Positions 21,609 through 29,903 of a DNA stretch of 64,000 nucleotides are shown piece by piece. Location: IMG/VR virus record IMGVR_UViG_3300024260_000002, positions 1 through 64,000 of that record; one strand, given 5' to 3'. The position numbers and the translations under genes were made by a program. Within the stretch, counting starts at the first letter, position 1, and every line of letters starts with the position of its first letter. The notes under the pieces were generated by a model. That model saw only the letters and a program-made list of their open reading frames with translations. It was not told the DNA's origin and searched no databases. The stretch is from a virus.

Positions 21609-22974
21609 TAAAACAGAGTATACATTAATACTCTTAAATGTTGCAGGTAGTAGATTATATGGAAATGCAACTGAAAAATCTGATTACGATTACAGAGGTG
21701 TCTTTATAGCTGATAAGTCTATGCATATTTCATTAAATGAAAACGTAGAACAATTAGGTGGTAAGACTGGAAAAGGTGCATCAGGTGAACAATTATGTCA
21801 AGCACTTTTAGACGCTGGTATTAATATGAAATTTACAGATGATGTTGTTCTATATGAGATTAGAAGATTTATGGAGTTAGGATTGGATGCTAATCCTAAC
21901 ATAATGGATAGTATAAATTTTAATTATACAAATAAAGAGAATTGTATTTATATTAACGATGCAGGTCAAAAACTATTAGATAATCAAAGTTTGTTTATGA
22001 GTAAGAAACTCAAACATACATTCTCAGGTTATGCATTTGCACAATTAAAAAAGATTCAAAGTCATAATAAATGGATTACTGAATTTCCTGATACTAGTAA
22101 AGTTATCAAAATTTTAGAAGATGCTTTACATATAGACAAAGCAATTGATTTTGATTTTATTGTTCAAAACTTTGGTGGCCCTTTAGCAGAAGAAATTACA
22201 GGAGAAACAGCTCAAGAACATACTTCAATTAATGATAGTTATAGTTGGGACAATTTTGTTTTAAGTTATGAAACAATAGATTTTGATTTAAATAAATATA
22301 GACTTCCAAGACTTTATGATTATACAAAAGCTTTTGATTTAAAGGCTAAGCCTTTAAATAAAGATAAAAGTATTACATTAATAAATAGTTCTACTATAGT
22401 ACATACAACATCTACACCAAAAGAGTTATTGATGAGTACTGGTGGTTTTCGTGCAATTGGTGGTAGTATATATACTATTTTTGATATGATTGCAAATAAA
22501 CCTTTAGGTGGTGTTTATGATTTAAATGGAAACGTTAAAACTCATCCTCCAAAAGAAGTAGGGGATTTTAGATTCATTGCAATTTTTGATAAAAATGAAT
22601 ACAAGAAACATACTGATCATATTAATAATATGTGGCATTGGAAAATTAAGCGTAATAAATCAAGAGCTGTACTCGAAGATGAATTTGGTTATGATACCAA
22701 ACATGCTAGCCATTTAGTACGATTACTTTTAAGTGCGATGGACTTAATACAAACAGGTAAATTTGTACCTGAACTTAGTGGAGACACTTTGCAAATTGTA
22801 AAAGATACGAGAGCTGGTCTTTATACTTATGAAACTGTTTTAACAATGGCTAATGAGTATGAAACTAAATTGAATGATTATTATGCATCTAAAGATTGTC
22901 CTTTACCTGATAAGCCAAATAGAGTTGCAGCTGATAAATTATTGATTGATATGATAAATGAAAATAATAGATAA
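21592..22974 (+). CDS. Predicted nucleotidyltransferase (YcgL/COG3541-like)
   Basis: The N-terminal motif GSRLYGNATEKSDYDYRGVF is the G-S...D-x-D active site of DNA-polymerase-beta-type nucleotidyltransferases of the YcgL group. A long helical region follows. These proteins may transfer a nucleotide to an unknown acceptor; no substrate is established. The gene is close to the CCA-type nucleotidyltransferase and the HD-Pnk gene, suggesting a cluster for RNA end processing, but this is inference. The start follows AAAGGATAATA. Confidence 0.8.
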   Translation: MKFTFNKTEYTLILLNVAGSRLYGNATEKSDYDYRGVFIADKSMHISLNENVEQLGGKTGKGASGEQLCQALLDAGINMKFTDDVVLYEIRRFMELGLDANPNIMDSINFNYTNKENCIYINDAGQKLLDNQSLFMSKKLKHTFSGYAFAQLKKIQSHNKWITEFPDTSKVIKILEDALHIDKAIDFDFIVQNFGGPLAEEITGETAQEHTSINDSYSWDNFVLSYETIDFDLNKYRLPRLYDYTKAFDLKAKPLNKDKSITLINSSTIVHTTSTPKELLMSTGGFRAIGGSIYTIFDMIANKPLGGVYDLNGNVKTHPPKEVGDFRFIAIFDKNEYKKHTDHINNMWHWKIKRNKSRAVLEDEFGYDTKHASHLVRLLLSAMDLIQTGKFVPELSGDTLQIVKDTRAGLYTYETVLTMANEYETKLNDYYASKDCPLPDKPNRVAADKLLIDMINENNR

Positions 22975-23191
22975 ATCTTCATTATTTATTGAGCCAGGAC
23001 TTTATGATATTACTTATACTCGATCAAACAATCATTCACATATAATTACGATTGAAATTGATAGTGAAATTACACATGGTGAATTATTTAAATCTTTAAA
23101 GAATGATAGAAATATAAGACTTTACAAAATGAATTCTATAAAGAAGCTTGAAAATTTATCAAGTACTACATATATAAAAAAAGCATTATAA
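22958..23191 (+). CDS. Hypothetical protein (77 aa), paralogue A
   Basis: It begins inside the end of the nucleotidyltransferase gene. The pattern FIEPGLYDITYTRSNNHS is shared with the next gene (FYKPGLVKITYELSNSNN), so the two are tandem paralogues. Small beta-rich start, helical end. Function unknown. Confidence 0.6.
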   Translation: MKIIDKSSLFIEPGLYDITYTRSNNHSHIITIEIDSEITHGELFKSLKNDRNIRLYKMNSIKKLENLSSTTYIKKAL

Positions 23192-23433
23192 TGTTTAATA
23201 TTGTAGAATCAAAAGATAAGTTTTATAAACCTGGTCTAGTAAAAATCACTTATGAATTGTCAAATAGTAATAATCAAATTGAAAAAGAATTATATGCAGA
23301 TGATTATTATACAAAGGAACAATTGGTTGAATATTTAAAGGGAATAATTCCAAATATTGATACAAATTTAAAGAGAATTCAACTAAATGTTGAATCTGTT
23401 TATAAGCACAAAAATAGATTAGGAACATTTTAA
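23191..23433 (+). CDS. Hypothetical protein (80 aa), paralogue B
   Basis: It overlaps its paralogue by one base (TAATG). It shares the F-x-PGL-x2-ITY-x2-SN core and similar length. A tandem duplication followed by divergence is likely. Function unknown. Confidence 0.6.
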   Translation: MFNIVESKDKFYKPGLVKITYELSNSNNQIEKELYADDYYTKEQLVEYLKGIIPNIDTNLKRIQLNVESVYKHKNRLGTF

Positions 23434-23442
23434 GGAGAATAA

Positions 23443-24762
23443 ATGACAAACGGAAATGAAAGACAACAGATAATATTTGCTGACTTTATTAAAAATGTTA
23501 AAGCATTAATGGATGAAGCTGAAACGCTTCCACATTTAGTTTATAGTTTAATAGGTTCTGCTGGAACAGGTAAGACTTGGCTAACTGCTGAAATTATCAA
23601 AGCTATTAGAGATGAAGGTATTGATGTTGCTATGACAACACCTACACATAAAGCTCTTGGTGTTATCACTGAGATGCTAGAAAAGAATAAAATATCAGAA
23701 GATGTAACAAAAGCAACTATTCACTCATTCTTAAATCTAAAATTAGATTATGGTTTTGGTGAAGATGGTAATTCTGATAATGTTACAACTAAGCCTAAGT
23801 TAAAGGTTAATAAATTTAATGAATGTATCCAACATACAGATATCCTTATCCTGGATGAGAGTTCAATGGTATCAGAAGAGCTTTATAATTTAACGCTAAG
23901 TATTCTTGGTGATCGATGTAAAATGATTCTTTTTGTTGGAGATCAATTTCAATTAAAGCCTATTGAGGGTGGTGAAAATATTATTTATAATCATCCTGAT
24001 ATTGTACATTATGAACTTATAGAAACTGTTAGACAAAAAGAAGGTAGTTCTGTGATTGCTAAGGCTAATGAGATTAGAGATTATATTAAGTATCAAAACT
24101 ATCCTCCAAATATTTATGATTTATTTGAAGAGACAGATGAGATTAAATTATTAACAGATGGTGAATTTCTTCCTATTTATTTTCAAGATGAAAGTAAAAA
24201 GATGGTTGGAAGTTATACAAATGCTATGGTTGATCAATATAATAAATATGTTAGATATGTTGAAACAAAAGAACTTGAATACCTTTGTGATCAAGATGAG
24301 GTTGTATTTCAAAAACCTTATACAAATTCAATGGGCGAAGTTATATTCCAAAATGGAGAACAAGTTGCAATACAAAGTACTAAACTAGTTCAAGATTTAC
24401 CAACTGGTTTTTGGTATTGGAGATGTAAGGGTAATGGGCGAATGTTTAATATCTTAGATCCTCAAAGTGAAGTTCTTTTTAAAACAAAGATGGCAGACTT
24501 AGCGGAAGTAGCAAAGAGCTCTTCTGGTTTTAATAAAACCAAAGCTTGGAAAAGTTTCTTTAAATTACAATCAAAGTTTGGTCAAGTAAAATATTCATAT
24601 GCAAGTACTCTACATAAACTTCAGGGTTCAACCTATGAAGCAATGTATTTTGATATGAGAGATCTAGGTAAATTCTATAGAAGAGACCCAGATAACATTC
24701 TTAGATTGATTTATGTTGCGATTACAAGAACGTCAGATAAGCTATATATCTTAAATGATTAA
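23443..24762 (+). CDS. dda: SF1B DNA helicase, Dda/RecD2-like
   Basis: Helicase motifs occur in order: Walker A GSAGTGKTW near residue 39, Ia TTPTHKAL, Walker B ILDESSM near 145, motif III VGDQFQLKP, motif IV with the Arg in ETVRQ, a motif V-like YSYASTLHKLQGSTY and VI YVAITRTSDKL. The 439-aa length equals T4 Dda. It unwinds DNA 5'-3' and helps start replication and move past bound proteins. The start follows AAGGAG. Confidence 0.9.
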   Translation: MTNGNERQQIIFADFIKNVKALMDEAETLPHLVYSLIGSAGTGKTWLTAEIIKAIRDEGIDVAMTTPTHKALGVITEMLEKNKISEDVTKATIHSFLNLKLDYGFGEDGNSDNVTTKPKLKVNKFNECIQHTDILILDESSMVSEELYNLTLSILGDRCKMILFVGDQFQLKPIEGGENIIYNHPDIVHYELIETVRQKEGSSVIAKANEIRDYIKYQNYPPNIYDLFEETDEIKLLTDGEFLPIYFQDESKKMVGSYTNAMVDQYNKYVRYVETKELEYLCDQDEVVFQKPYTNSMGEVIFQNGEQVAIQSTKLVQDLPTGFWYWRCKGNGRMFNILDPQSEVLFKTKMADLAEVAKSSSGFNKTKAWKSFFKLQSKFGQVKYSYASTLHKLQGSTYEAMYFDMRDLGKFYRRDPDNILRLIYVAITRTSDKLYILND

Positions 24763-24787
24763 ATACAAATAAAAGGGGACAATTATA

Positions 24788-24949
24788 ATGTTAACACAAA
24801 GAGAAATATACGACAGCATATACAAAGCAAAGGTTTTTGAATTTAAACTTTCACATTCGGATGATAAGTCATCGCGATTAGCAAACATGTATGCTATAAA
24901 ACATACATGGGAGTTATTTAATGAGCAACGCCGACAAAAAAACTGCTAA
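24788..24949 (+). CDS. Hypothetical protein (53 aa)
   Basis: The ATG follows a strong AAAAGGGGA site. A helical, basic product. Not recognised. It overlaps the next gene by 29 bases. Confidence 0.55.
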   Translation: MLTQREIYDSIYKAKVFEFKLSHSDDKSSRLANMYAIKHTWELFNEQRRQKNC

Positions 24950-25319
24950 TTATAGATTCACCGGTGAATTAGAAAAGAGAAATTCTTCTCAAATTCATAT
25001 GCATGGTCATGTAAAAATTCTTTTAAGAAATGTTCGTTTAAATGGTAATTTATTATTTCGAGATCATGTGTGGATAAAAGATTCTAAGATTTTTAATAAA
25101 ATAAAAATTGGCGATGTTTTATGCTTCACAGGAAAGTTGGAATATTATATGAATGGTGATACTCAGAAAAAAGATAAATTAGGCATTGTTGGAATTAGGA
25201 ATTTAAAAGTACTAAAAAACAATAAAAGATTTATTCGAAATGATGAGCCATATATCTTGAATAAATGGATGAAAATTTTAAAGACTAAGTATGACACCAA
25301 AAGAAATTCTAAAAAATAA
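24921..25319 (+). CDS. Hypothetical protein, possible OB-fold (132 aa)
   Basis: The middle looks like a small beta-barrel (VKILLRNVRLNG, then KIGDVLCFTGKLEYY), as in OB-fold nucleic-acid-binding proteins. The C-terminus is basic. The assignment is weak. It overlaps both neighbours and stands behind the Dda-like helicase gene, so a replication role is plausible. Confidence 0.55.
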   Translation: MSNADKKTANYRFTGELEKRNSSQIHMHGHVKILLRNVRLNGNLLFRDHVWIKDSKIFNKIKIGDVLCFTGKLEYYMNGDTQKKDKLGIVGIRNLKVLKNNKRFIRNDEPYILNKWMKILKTKYDTKRNSKK

Positions 25320-25563
25320 GATGACACTCATCACAACACTTGTAAAAGATATGTTCTTAGATGATTGGTATTATGTTTATAATGATAGACGAAAGTATGG
25401 TAGAAGAATTAAAATTGTTAATCGAAGATTTACATTTTCTAAACAAGATGAAATTCGATTAAATAAAGAGTTGGTTAAATATGATTATGTAATTTTAAAA
25501 CATGGTTTTGTTAAATCTAAAAATTATAAAGATTATTATGCTATACATTTAAAAGATCTTTAA
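25291..25563 (+). CDS. Hypothetical basic protein (90 aa)
   Basis: Not recognised. Basic, with many Tyr, Lys and Arg residues (YNDRRKYGRRIKIVNRRF). The ATG at 25291 lies within the previous gene; an ATG at 25321 in the same frame is possible. Probably nucleic-acid binding by composition. Confidence 0.55.
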   Translation: MTPKEILKNKMTLITTLVKDMFLDDWYYVYNDRRKYGRRIKIVNRRFTFSKQDEIRLNKELVKYDYVILKHGFVKSKNYKDYYAIHLKDL

Positions 25564-25619
25564 TGATCGTTTTAGATAGTATAGAAATAATACTTAAACA
25601 AGATTACGAAGGAATATAA
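25563..25619 (+). CDS. Possible 18-aa leader peptide before thyX
   Basis: The ATG overlaps the previous stop (TAATG) and the frame ends just before the thyX start. Its last codons GAA-GGA-ATA include the thyX ribosome binding site, so its main effect could be coupling of translation. It is very short and may be chance. Confidence 0.25.
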   Translation: MIVLDSIEIILKQDYEGI

Positions 25620-26531
25620 ATGAGCTTTTATATAGAAAAATTAGACGAAGAACAAAATGTTTTTGGCGATGAAATAGCTAAAGTTGAGCTATGGGATTTT
25701 AGTAGAGCAAATACTAATGATGAATCTCGAATTGAAGCGATTACAACTGTAGCCTCAATATGTTATGATAACCCAAATGTAATTGGGAAAGAGAATCTAT
25801 ATAATAGATTGAAAGCTGAAGCAATGGGTCTACCAAGTTCAAGTTTTGAATTTGTACCTATCCTTTTAGATAATGATGAATTTGATACAATTGTTATGTT
25901 CTATGTAGCTGCATTTAGAGACGATGATGGAAATGATGATAGATTCATTTTAAACATTGAAAAGTATGGTCAATGGATTATAGAAGATGGTGTTGAATAT
26001 CTTCTTACTAATTATCGTGCACTATTAGCTGATCATGAAAGAATTAAAAATGTTTATCAATATCAAGATATTACTCAATTTTATAATGATGAAGCAGATT
26101 GTAAAGTTATAGAAAAATACTCAAAGACATTTTTATATAAAATGGACATCAGTACAAGTAAACAACATAATCGTCACCGTGTTTCTCTTCAAGAACTTAG
26201 TCGTCGTTACGTTTCAGGGAAGAAGACTAAATTTGAATTTTACCATTCAACTGGATTAAAAGTAGTTGAGAGTACAAATAAAAATAATCCTAGTGTAACT
26301 ACAGAGTCATTAACAGATATGATGATTGATCATTATTTTGCTGCATTGGATGCTGGTGTTAAAGCGCAAGAAGCTAGACGCATATTACCTCAATCAATGT
26401 ACACAACTATTTGGTCAAGTTTCTTACCTTTCCAATTAGACAATTATTTAGCGTTACGCGATGATTTACATGCACAACAAGAAATAATGTGGTTATCGCA
26501 AGCTATGAAGAGATTACTAAAGGTCGCGTAA
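25620..26531 (+). CDS. thyX: Flavin-dependent thymidylate synthase ThyX
   Basis: The ThyX signature RHRxxSxxExSxRY is present as RHRVSLQELSRRY at residues 185-197. The C-terminal AQEARRILPQSMYT and the final LRDDLHAQQEI match the family. It makes dTMP from dUMP using methylene-tetrahydrofolate, FAD and NADPH. It supplies thymidylate together with the dNMP kinase, dUTPase and ribonucleotide reductase genes downstream. The start follows AAGGAATATAA. Confidence 0.95.
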   Translation: MSFYIEKLDEEQNVFGDEIAKVELWDFSRANTNDESRIEAITTVASICYDNPNVIGKENLYNRLKAEAMGLPSSSFEFVPILLDNDEFDTIVMFYVAAFRDDDGNDDRFILNIEKYGQWIIEDGVEYLLTNYRALLADHERIKNVYQYQDITQFYNDEADCKVIEKYSKTFLYKMDISTSKQHNRHRVSLQELSRRYVSGKKTKFEFYHSTGLKVVESTNKNNPSVTTESLTDMMIDHYFAALDAGVKAQEARRILPQSMYTTIWSSFLPFQLDNYLALRDDLHAQQEIMWLSQAMKRLLKVA

Positions 26532-26833
26532 TGGAATTTAAAACATATACTGATTCAAATACTTTAATTATGTCATTTGAATCAGGTGAACCATTTAATG
26601 CTAATATTTTAATAGATGCTGAAAAGTGTTTTAAAGAATTAGATAATGATAAAGACATTAGTGTTCAATTGTTAGGTAATATACCATTTGAAATATTAGC
26701 TTATGTTTTAGAAGTATCGATGTTCTGTCAAATGAATATTTTGATTCCTGATGATGAAAGAGGCTATAATTTCTTAATTGATTTAAAAGATAAGAAAAAA
26801 TTAAAAACAAAAATAAGGAGAGATTATGGCTAA
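26531..26833 (+). CDS. Hypothetical protein (100 aa)
   Basis: The ATG overlaps the thyX stop, and the earlier frame start at 26489 lies within thyX. It is a small alpha/beta protein with a basic end (KKKLKTKIRRDYG). Not recognised. It overlaps the SSB-like gene by 8 bases and may be made with it. Confidence 0.6.
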   Translation: MEFKTYTDSNTLIMSFESGEPFNANILIDAEKCFKELDNDKDISVQLLGNIPFEILAYVLEVSMFCQMNILIPDDERGYNFLIDLKDKKKLKTKIRRDYG

Positions 26834-27674
26834 TGCAGTACCATTAGAAATATATAGAGGTATTATGACATATAATACAATTGCGTTATACTCAAACGGC
26901 ACCAAAAAAAGATTTACTGGTTTTATTATTGTTGCTGATGAACATGGAAATGAAACATCTTATAAGATTAATTCATTTCGTAGTCAAGTAATAATACAAT
27001 CAGAAACTTTAGGTGAACGTGGAATGAAAGGTATGCATTGTACTGTTCATGGTAACTTTAAAGAAAATACTTGGAATGGTGAAACCAAGTGGGAACTTAT
27101 GGCGGAGAAGATTATTCTCGATGGTCAAGAACAGTTAGCAGCAGATGCTGAAGCAGCTGTTCGTCCTATGCCAACAGCACCCCCTGGCACATTACCTAGT
27201 TCGCCTGGGGCATCACCAATGGTTCCTCAAACGGCTACACCGATACCTGTGCAGCCTATATATAATATGCCTGCTGCACCTGCTGCGATTCCAGGAACAG
27301 TTGCTGGATCTATGGCTCCTGTTGCTGCACCTAATATTCCAGCTCCAACCGCAAATGCCGGTTATATTTATAATCCAGCAGTATCAGCACCTCAGGCAAT
27401 GAATCCTGTAGCTGCTGCTCCTGCTGCTATTCCTGTTGTTGCAGGCGGTTATGTTTATAATCCAGCCGCACATGTTGCACCTGCACAAGCAGCTTATGTT
27501 ACACCACCTGCTATAACAACACCGATGGCCGCACCAGCAGTTCCTCAAACACCTTTGGCTCCTAATGTAGCAGCACCAGCTGTTCCTCAGACTCCTCTTA
27601 ATAAAGCGGAAGTTACAAGAAAGACTAAAGTCGTAGAAGAAGAGGAGTTGCCTGATGCACCTGATCCAATTTAG
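26826..27674 (+). CDS. SSB-like OB-fold protein with long Pro/Ala linker and acidic tip
   Basis: Residues 1-100 look like an OB fold (NTIALYSNGTKKRFTGFI, then GMKGMHCTVHGNFKEN and WELMAEKIIL). Residues 110-260 are Pro/Ala/Val-rich low-complexity sequence with repeats of the type APAVPQTPL and GYxYNPA. The protein ends in a short acidic tail, VVEEEELPDAPDPI. OB fold, flexible linker and acidic tip is the design of bacterial SSB. Binding to ssDNA and partner recruitment are inferred. It ends directly at a strong terminator and closes the operon. Confidence 0.65.
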   Translation: MANAVPLEIYRGIMTYNTIALYSNGTKKRFTGFIIVADEHGNETSYKINSFRSQVIIQSETLGERGMKGMHCTVHGNFKENTWNGETKWELMAEKIILDGQEQLAADAEAAVRPMPTAPPGTLPSSPGASPMVPQTATPIPVQPIYNMPAAPAAIPGTVAGSMAPVAAPNIPAPTANAGYIYNPAVSAPQAMNPVAAAPAAIPVVAGGYVYNPAAHVAPAQAAYVTPPAITTPMAAPAVPQTPLAPNVAAPAVPQTPLNKAEVTRKTKVVEEEELPDAPDPI

Positions 27675-27697
27675 AGCTCCTCGGAGCTCTATTTTTT
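27672..27697 (+). terminator. Rho-independent terminator
   Basis: TAGAGCTC and GAGCTCTA pair around CTCG and are followed by T6 at 27692-27697. The stop codon of the SSB-like gene is part of the stem. This is the clearest intrinsic terminator in the window. Confidence 0.9.
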
Positions 27698-27733
27698 ATT
27701 GCTTTAAAAAATGATTTTGCATAGTTTATGCAT

Positions 27734-27772
27734 TTGACAAAGTTAATAGCGTATACTCGAGATACTCGAGAT
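27734..27772 (+). promoter_or_regulatory. Possible promoter with a 9-bp direct repeat
   Basis: TTGACA (27734-27739) and TATACT (27752-27757) lie between the terminator and the dNMP kinase gene. Their 12-base spacing is too short for a standard sigma-70 promoter. ACTCGAGAT is repeated exactly at 27755-27763 and 27764-27772 and could be an operator. Position after a terminator supports a promoter near here. Confidence 0.35.
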
Positions 27773-27793
27773 ATGAGTGAATTAAGGATATAT

Positions 27794-28483
27794 ATGAGAA
27801 AAATAATTATGGTAAACGGTAAGAAGAGATCTGGAAAAGATTATACTTCTGATATGTTTGTCGATAAAGGTTTTATAAAACTTTCTATCGCAATGGGATT
27901 AAAAGATAGAGCTTGCAAAATCGCAGGAATTGATTTTGATACAATGGAAGAATTAAAAAATGAGGAATTATCATTTGAAGCAGATGATGGTTTCAAAGAA
28001 AGATTTAAAGATTCTTTATATTTAATGAATAATGATATTTATAATTCTGATGATTCTGAACATAGAATTGACATTTTAAATGTTGGGTCAATTCCTTTTT
28101 GGAATTCGGATGGAACTGTTGATGCTCGAAAGTTTCTTCAGAATATGAATGTATTTAAAGATGTATTTAAAGATGATAATATTTGGATTAATCTTTTAAT
28201 TCATGAAATTAAAGTACATCATAAAGGTGATATTATTATTGCTGACTTTAGATTTCCGAATGAACATACATCAATGGTCGAAGCATTCGGAAAGATAACT
28301 ACAATGAAAGTAATAGGTAAGAATTATTATGATGTTGATAAATATGATAATCACTCAAGTGAAACATCTTTAAATGATTGGAAATTTGATTATCATTTTA
28401 ATAATACTATTTGGCACAGTGGAGTAGTATTTTGGCAAGTTCAAGGTCTTTTACAAACATTAGATATAGAAGAGGGAAAATAA
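27794..28483 (+). CDS. Deoxynucleoside monophosphate kinase (T4 gp1-like)
   Basis: The P-loop is NGKKRSGKDY near the start. The body has RKFLQNMNVFKDVF and IIIADFRFPNEHTSM, as in phage dNMP kinases, which phosphorylate dGMP, dTMP and modified dCMP. The ATG at 27794 follows TAAGGATAT and is preferred to the in-frame ATG at 27728, which overlaps the probable promoter. It is the first gene of the nucleotide-synthesis block and abuts the dUTPase gene. Confidence 0.85.
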   Translation: MRKIIMVNGKKRSGKDYTSDMFVDKGFIKLSIAMGLKDRACKIAGIDFDTMEELKNEELSFEADDGFKERFKDSLYLMNNDIYNSDDSEHRIDILNVGSIPFWNSDGTVDARKFLQNMNVFKDVFKDDNIWINLLIHEIKVHHKGDIIIADFRFPNEHTSMVEAFGKITTMKVIGKNYYDVDKYDNHSSETSLNDWKFDYHFNNTIWHSGVVFWQVQGLLQTLDIEEGK

Positions 28484-28484
28484 A

Positions 28485-29366
28485 ATGGATTTGAATAATT
28501 TAAATAATTTAAATTTTAGTATGCCATCAGAAGGTGATATCAGTGATGCACATAGAGCTGCTATCTTAGATGCTACTGGTTTTGATATGTCAATTTTTCA
28601 AGAAATTCTTGAATTGCAAAATACATTAAATGAAAGAGTTAATATTGATTGGAAAACTGCTAATCAAGATTGGGATTTTGCTATACTATTAGAATCAAAT
28701 GAATTATTAGATTCATTTGATTGGAAATGGTGGAGAGCAGGAATAACTGATTGGGCTAATATTGAAATTGAAATGATTGATTTGTTTCATTTTTTAATTG
28801 CAAAGAGTATTGAAAAAAATCAAACTACTATGTTTGCAAGTTTTATAATTGCTGTTGAAGCAGAAAATAAAAATAAAGAAGCTCCGGCTAAAGATAAAGA
28901 TTTAGAAGAAAAGATAAAGAAAATCTTTACTGGAAAATTTATCCCAAATTTATCAACTGGTAATTTAGTTGGTAATTTAATGGCGTGGTTAGAAGTTTGG
29001 TATTTAATAGGTAAAGATATTAATGATATATTTTTATCTTATAAAATGAAATATGCTTTAAATATGTTTAGACAAGATAATGGTTACAGCACGGGCGAAT
29101 ATATGAAAATATGGAATGGTGTTGAAGATAATGTTGTTGCTCAAAGATTAATAAAAAATATTCCAAATGATAAACAATTTATTGAAACATTACAAATTGG
29201 TCTCAAGAAAGAGTATTCAGAGCTTGTAAAACCAAAAGATAAGAATTTAGAAGATTTTATAAAAAATGATCCTAAATGGTCTCAATTTATAACATTAGTA
29301 CCTGAGGATTCTAAAAAGGTTATGATTAATCTAGCAGAAGACTTTCAAAAATATCTTGAGAAATAA
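28485..29366 (+). CDS. dut: Dimeric dUTPase (MazG-like fold)
   Basis: The all-helical dUTPase features are ILELQNTLNERV near residue 45, ESNELLDSFDWKWWR near 70 and IEIEMIDLFHFLIA near 90, giving the ExxE and ExxD metal-binding sets. This dimeric type occurs in Campylobacter and several phages, unlike the trimeric T4-era enzymes. It converts dUTP to dUMP, protecting DNA from uracil and feeding ThyX. The C-terminal half is longer than usual (293 aa). Confidence 0.85.
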   Translation: MDLNNLNNLNFSMPSEGDISDAHRAAILDATGFDMSIFQEILELQNTLNERVNIDWKTANQDWDFAILLESNELLDSFDWKWWRAGITDWANIEIEMIDLFHFLIAKSIEKNQTTMFASFIIAVEAENKNKEAPAKDKDLEEKIKKIFTGKFIPNLSTGNLVGNLMAWLEVWYLIGKDINDIFLSYKMKYALNMFRQDNGYSTGEYMKIWNGVEDNVVAQRLIKNIPNDKQFIETLQIGLKKEYSELVKPKDKNLEDFIKNDPKWSQFITLVPEDSKKVMINLAEDFQKYLEK

Positions 29367-29367
29367 A

Positions 29368-29459
29368 TAATTTAACATAGAAATATACTAAATTATCCAT
29401 AGAGATAAAAAAATTTAACATAGAAATAAAAAATATAATATAAAATTAAGGAAATAGTT
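29368..29459 (+). promoter_or_regulatory. AT-rich gap with repeated TTTAACATAGAAATA
   Basis: The gap between dut and the next gene holds two exact copies of TTTAACATAGAAATA about 40 bases apart, plus several TATA-like stretches. A promoter for the ribonucleotide reductase genes is plausible here, but no standard -35/-10 pair can be assigned. Confidence 0.35.
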
Positions 29460-29894
29460 ATGAAAGAACAAACAAAAGAAATTGAAGATTTGGCTGCAGC
29501 ACAAGAAGCAGCAGGAGATATTGTACCTTTAAAATTAGATGAAAGTGCTATTGATATCATTGGATTAGATGTATTCAGATTAAATAAATCTGTTTCTACA
29601 GTAGAAGAAGCAAATGCTGCAATTGAAAAATTCTCAACAACTACTGTTGGTATTGTTGAAATCGCAGGCAGTACTTTTGTTATTCGTGCTACACTAGCTA
29701 AATTAAATGAATTAAATGCTATGGACCCAAGTGATATGGAAACACATGAAGCTATTCCTGTTCAAGTAAAAATTGCTGAACTATTACAAGAAGCGGGTCT
29801 CAATGTTGGTGTTAATCAAGAAATGAAAGATATCATTGAAAAAGAAATCGATAACATCAAAGAAGAATCAACGGTTGATAGCTGTTCAGCATAA
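29460..29894 (+). CDS. Hypothetical protein (144 aa)
   Basis: Not recognised. It is an acidic soluble protein with mixed helix and strand; no thioredoxin or glutaredoxin CxxC is seen, although it ends in CSA. It lies directly before nrdB with a shared spacing of 9 bases, so co-expression with ribonucleotide reductase is likely. Confidence 0.65.
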   Translation: MKEQTKEIEDLAAAQEAAGDIVPLKLDESAIDIIGLDVFRLNKSVSTVEEANAAIEKFSTTTVGIVEIAGSTFVIRATLAKLNELNAMDPSDMETHEAIPVQVKIAELLQEAGLNVGVNQEMKDIIEKEIDNIKEESTVDSCSA

Positions 29895-29903
29895 AGGTAA
29901 ATC

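Noticed and set aside
25553-25566. Further copy of the ATCTTTAAAGAT palindrome
   Set aside because: The sequence GATCTTTAATGATC differs in the right half and overlaps a stop and start codon; not counted as a copy.
27145-27402. Rightward reading frame of 85 codons within the SSB-like gene
   Set aside because: It is a shadow of the Pro/Ala-coding DNA in another frame, Leu-rich with no ribosome binding site.
27717-27757. Standard sigma-70 promoter before the dNMP kinase gene
   Set aside because: TTGACA and TATACT are only 12 bases apart, so it was kept only as a weak regulatory candidate.
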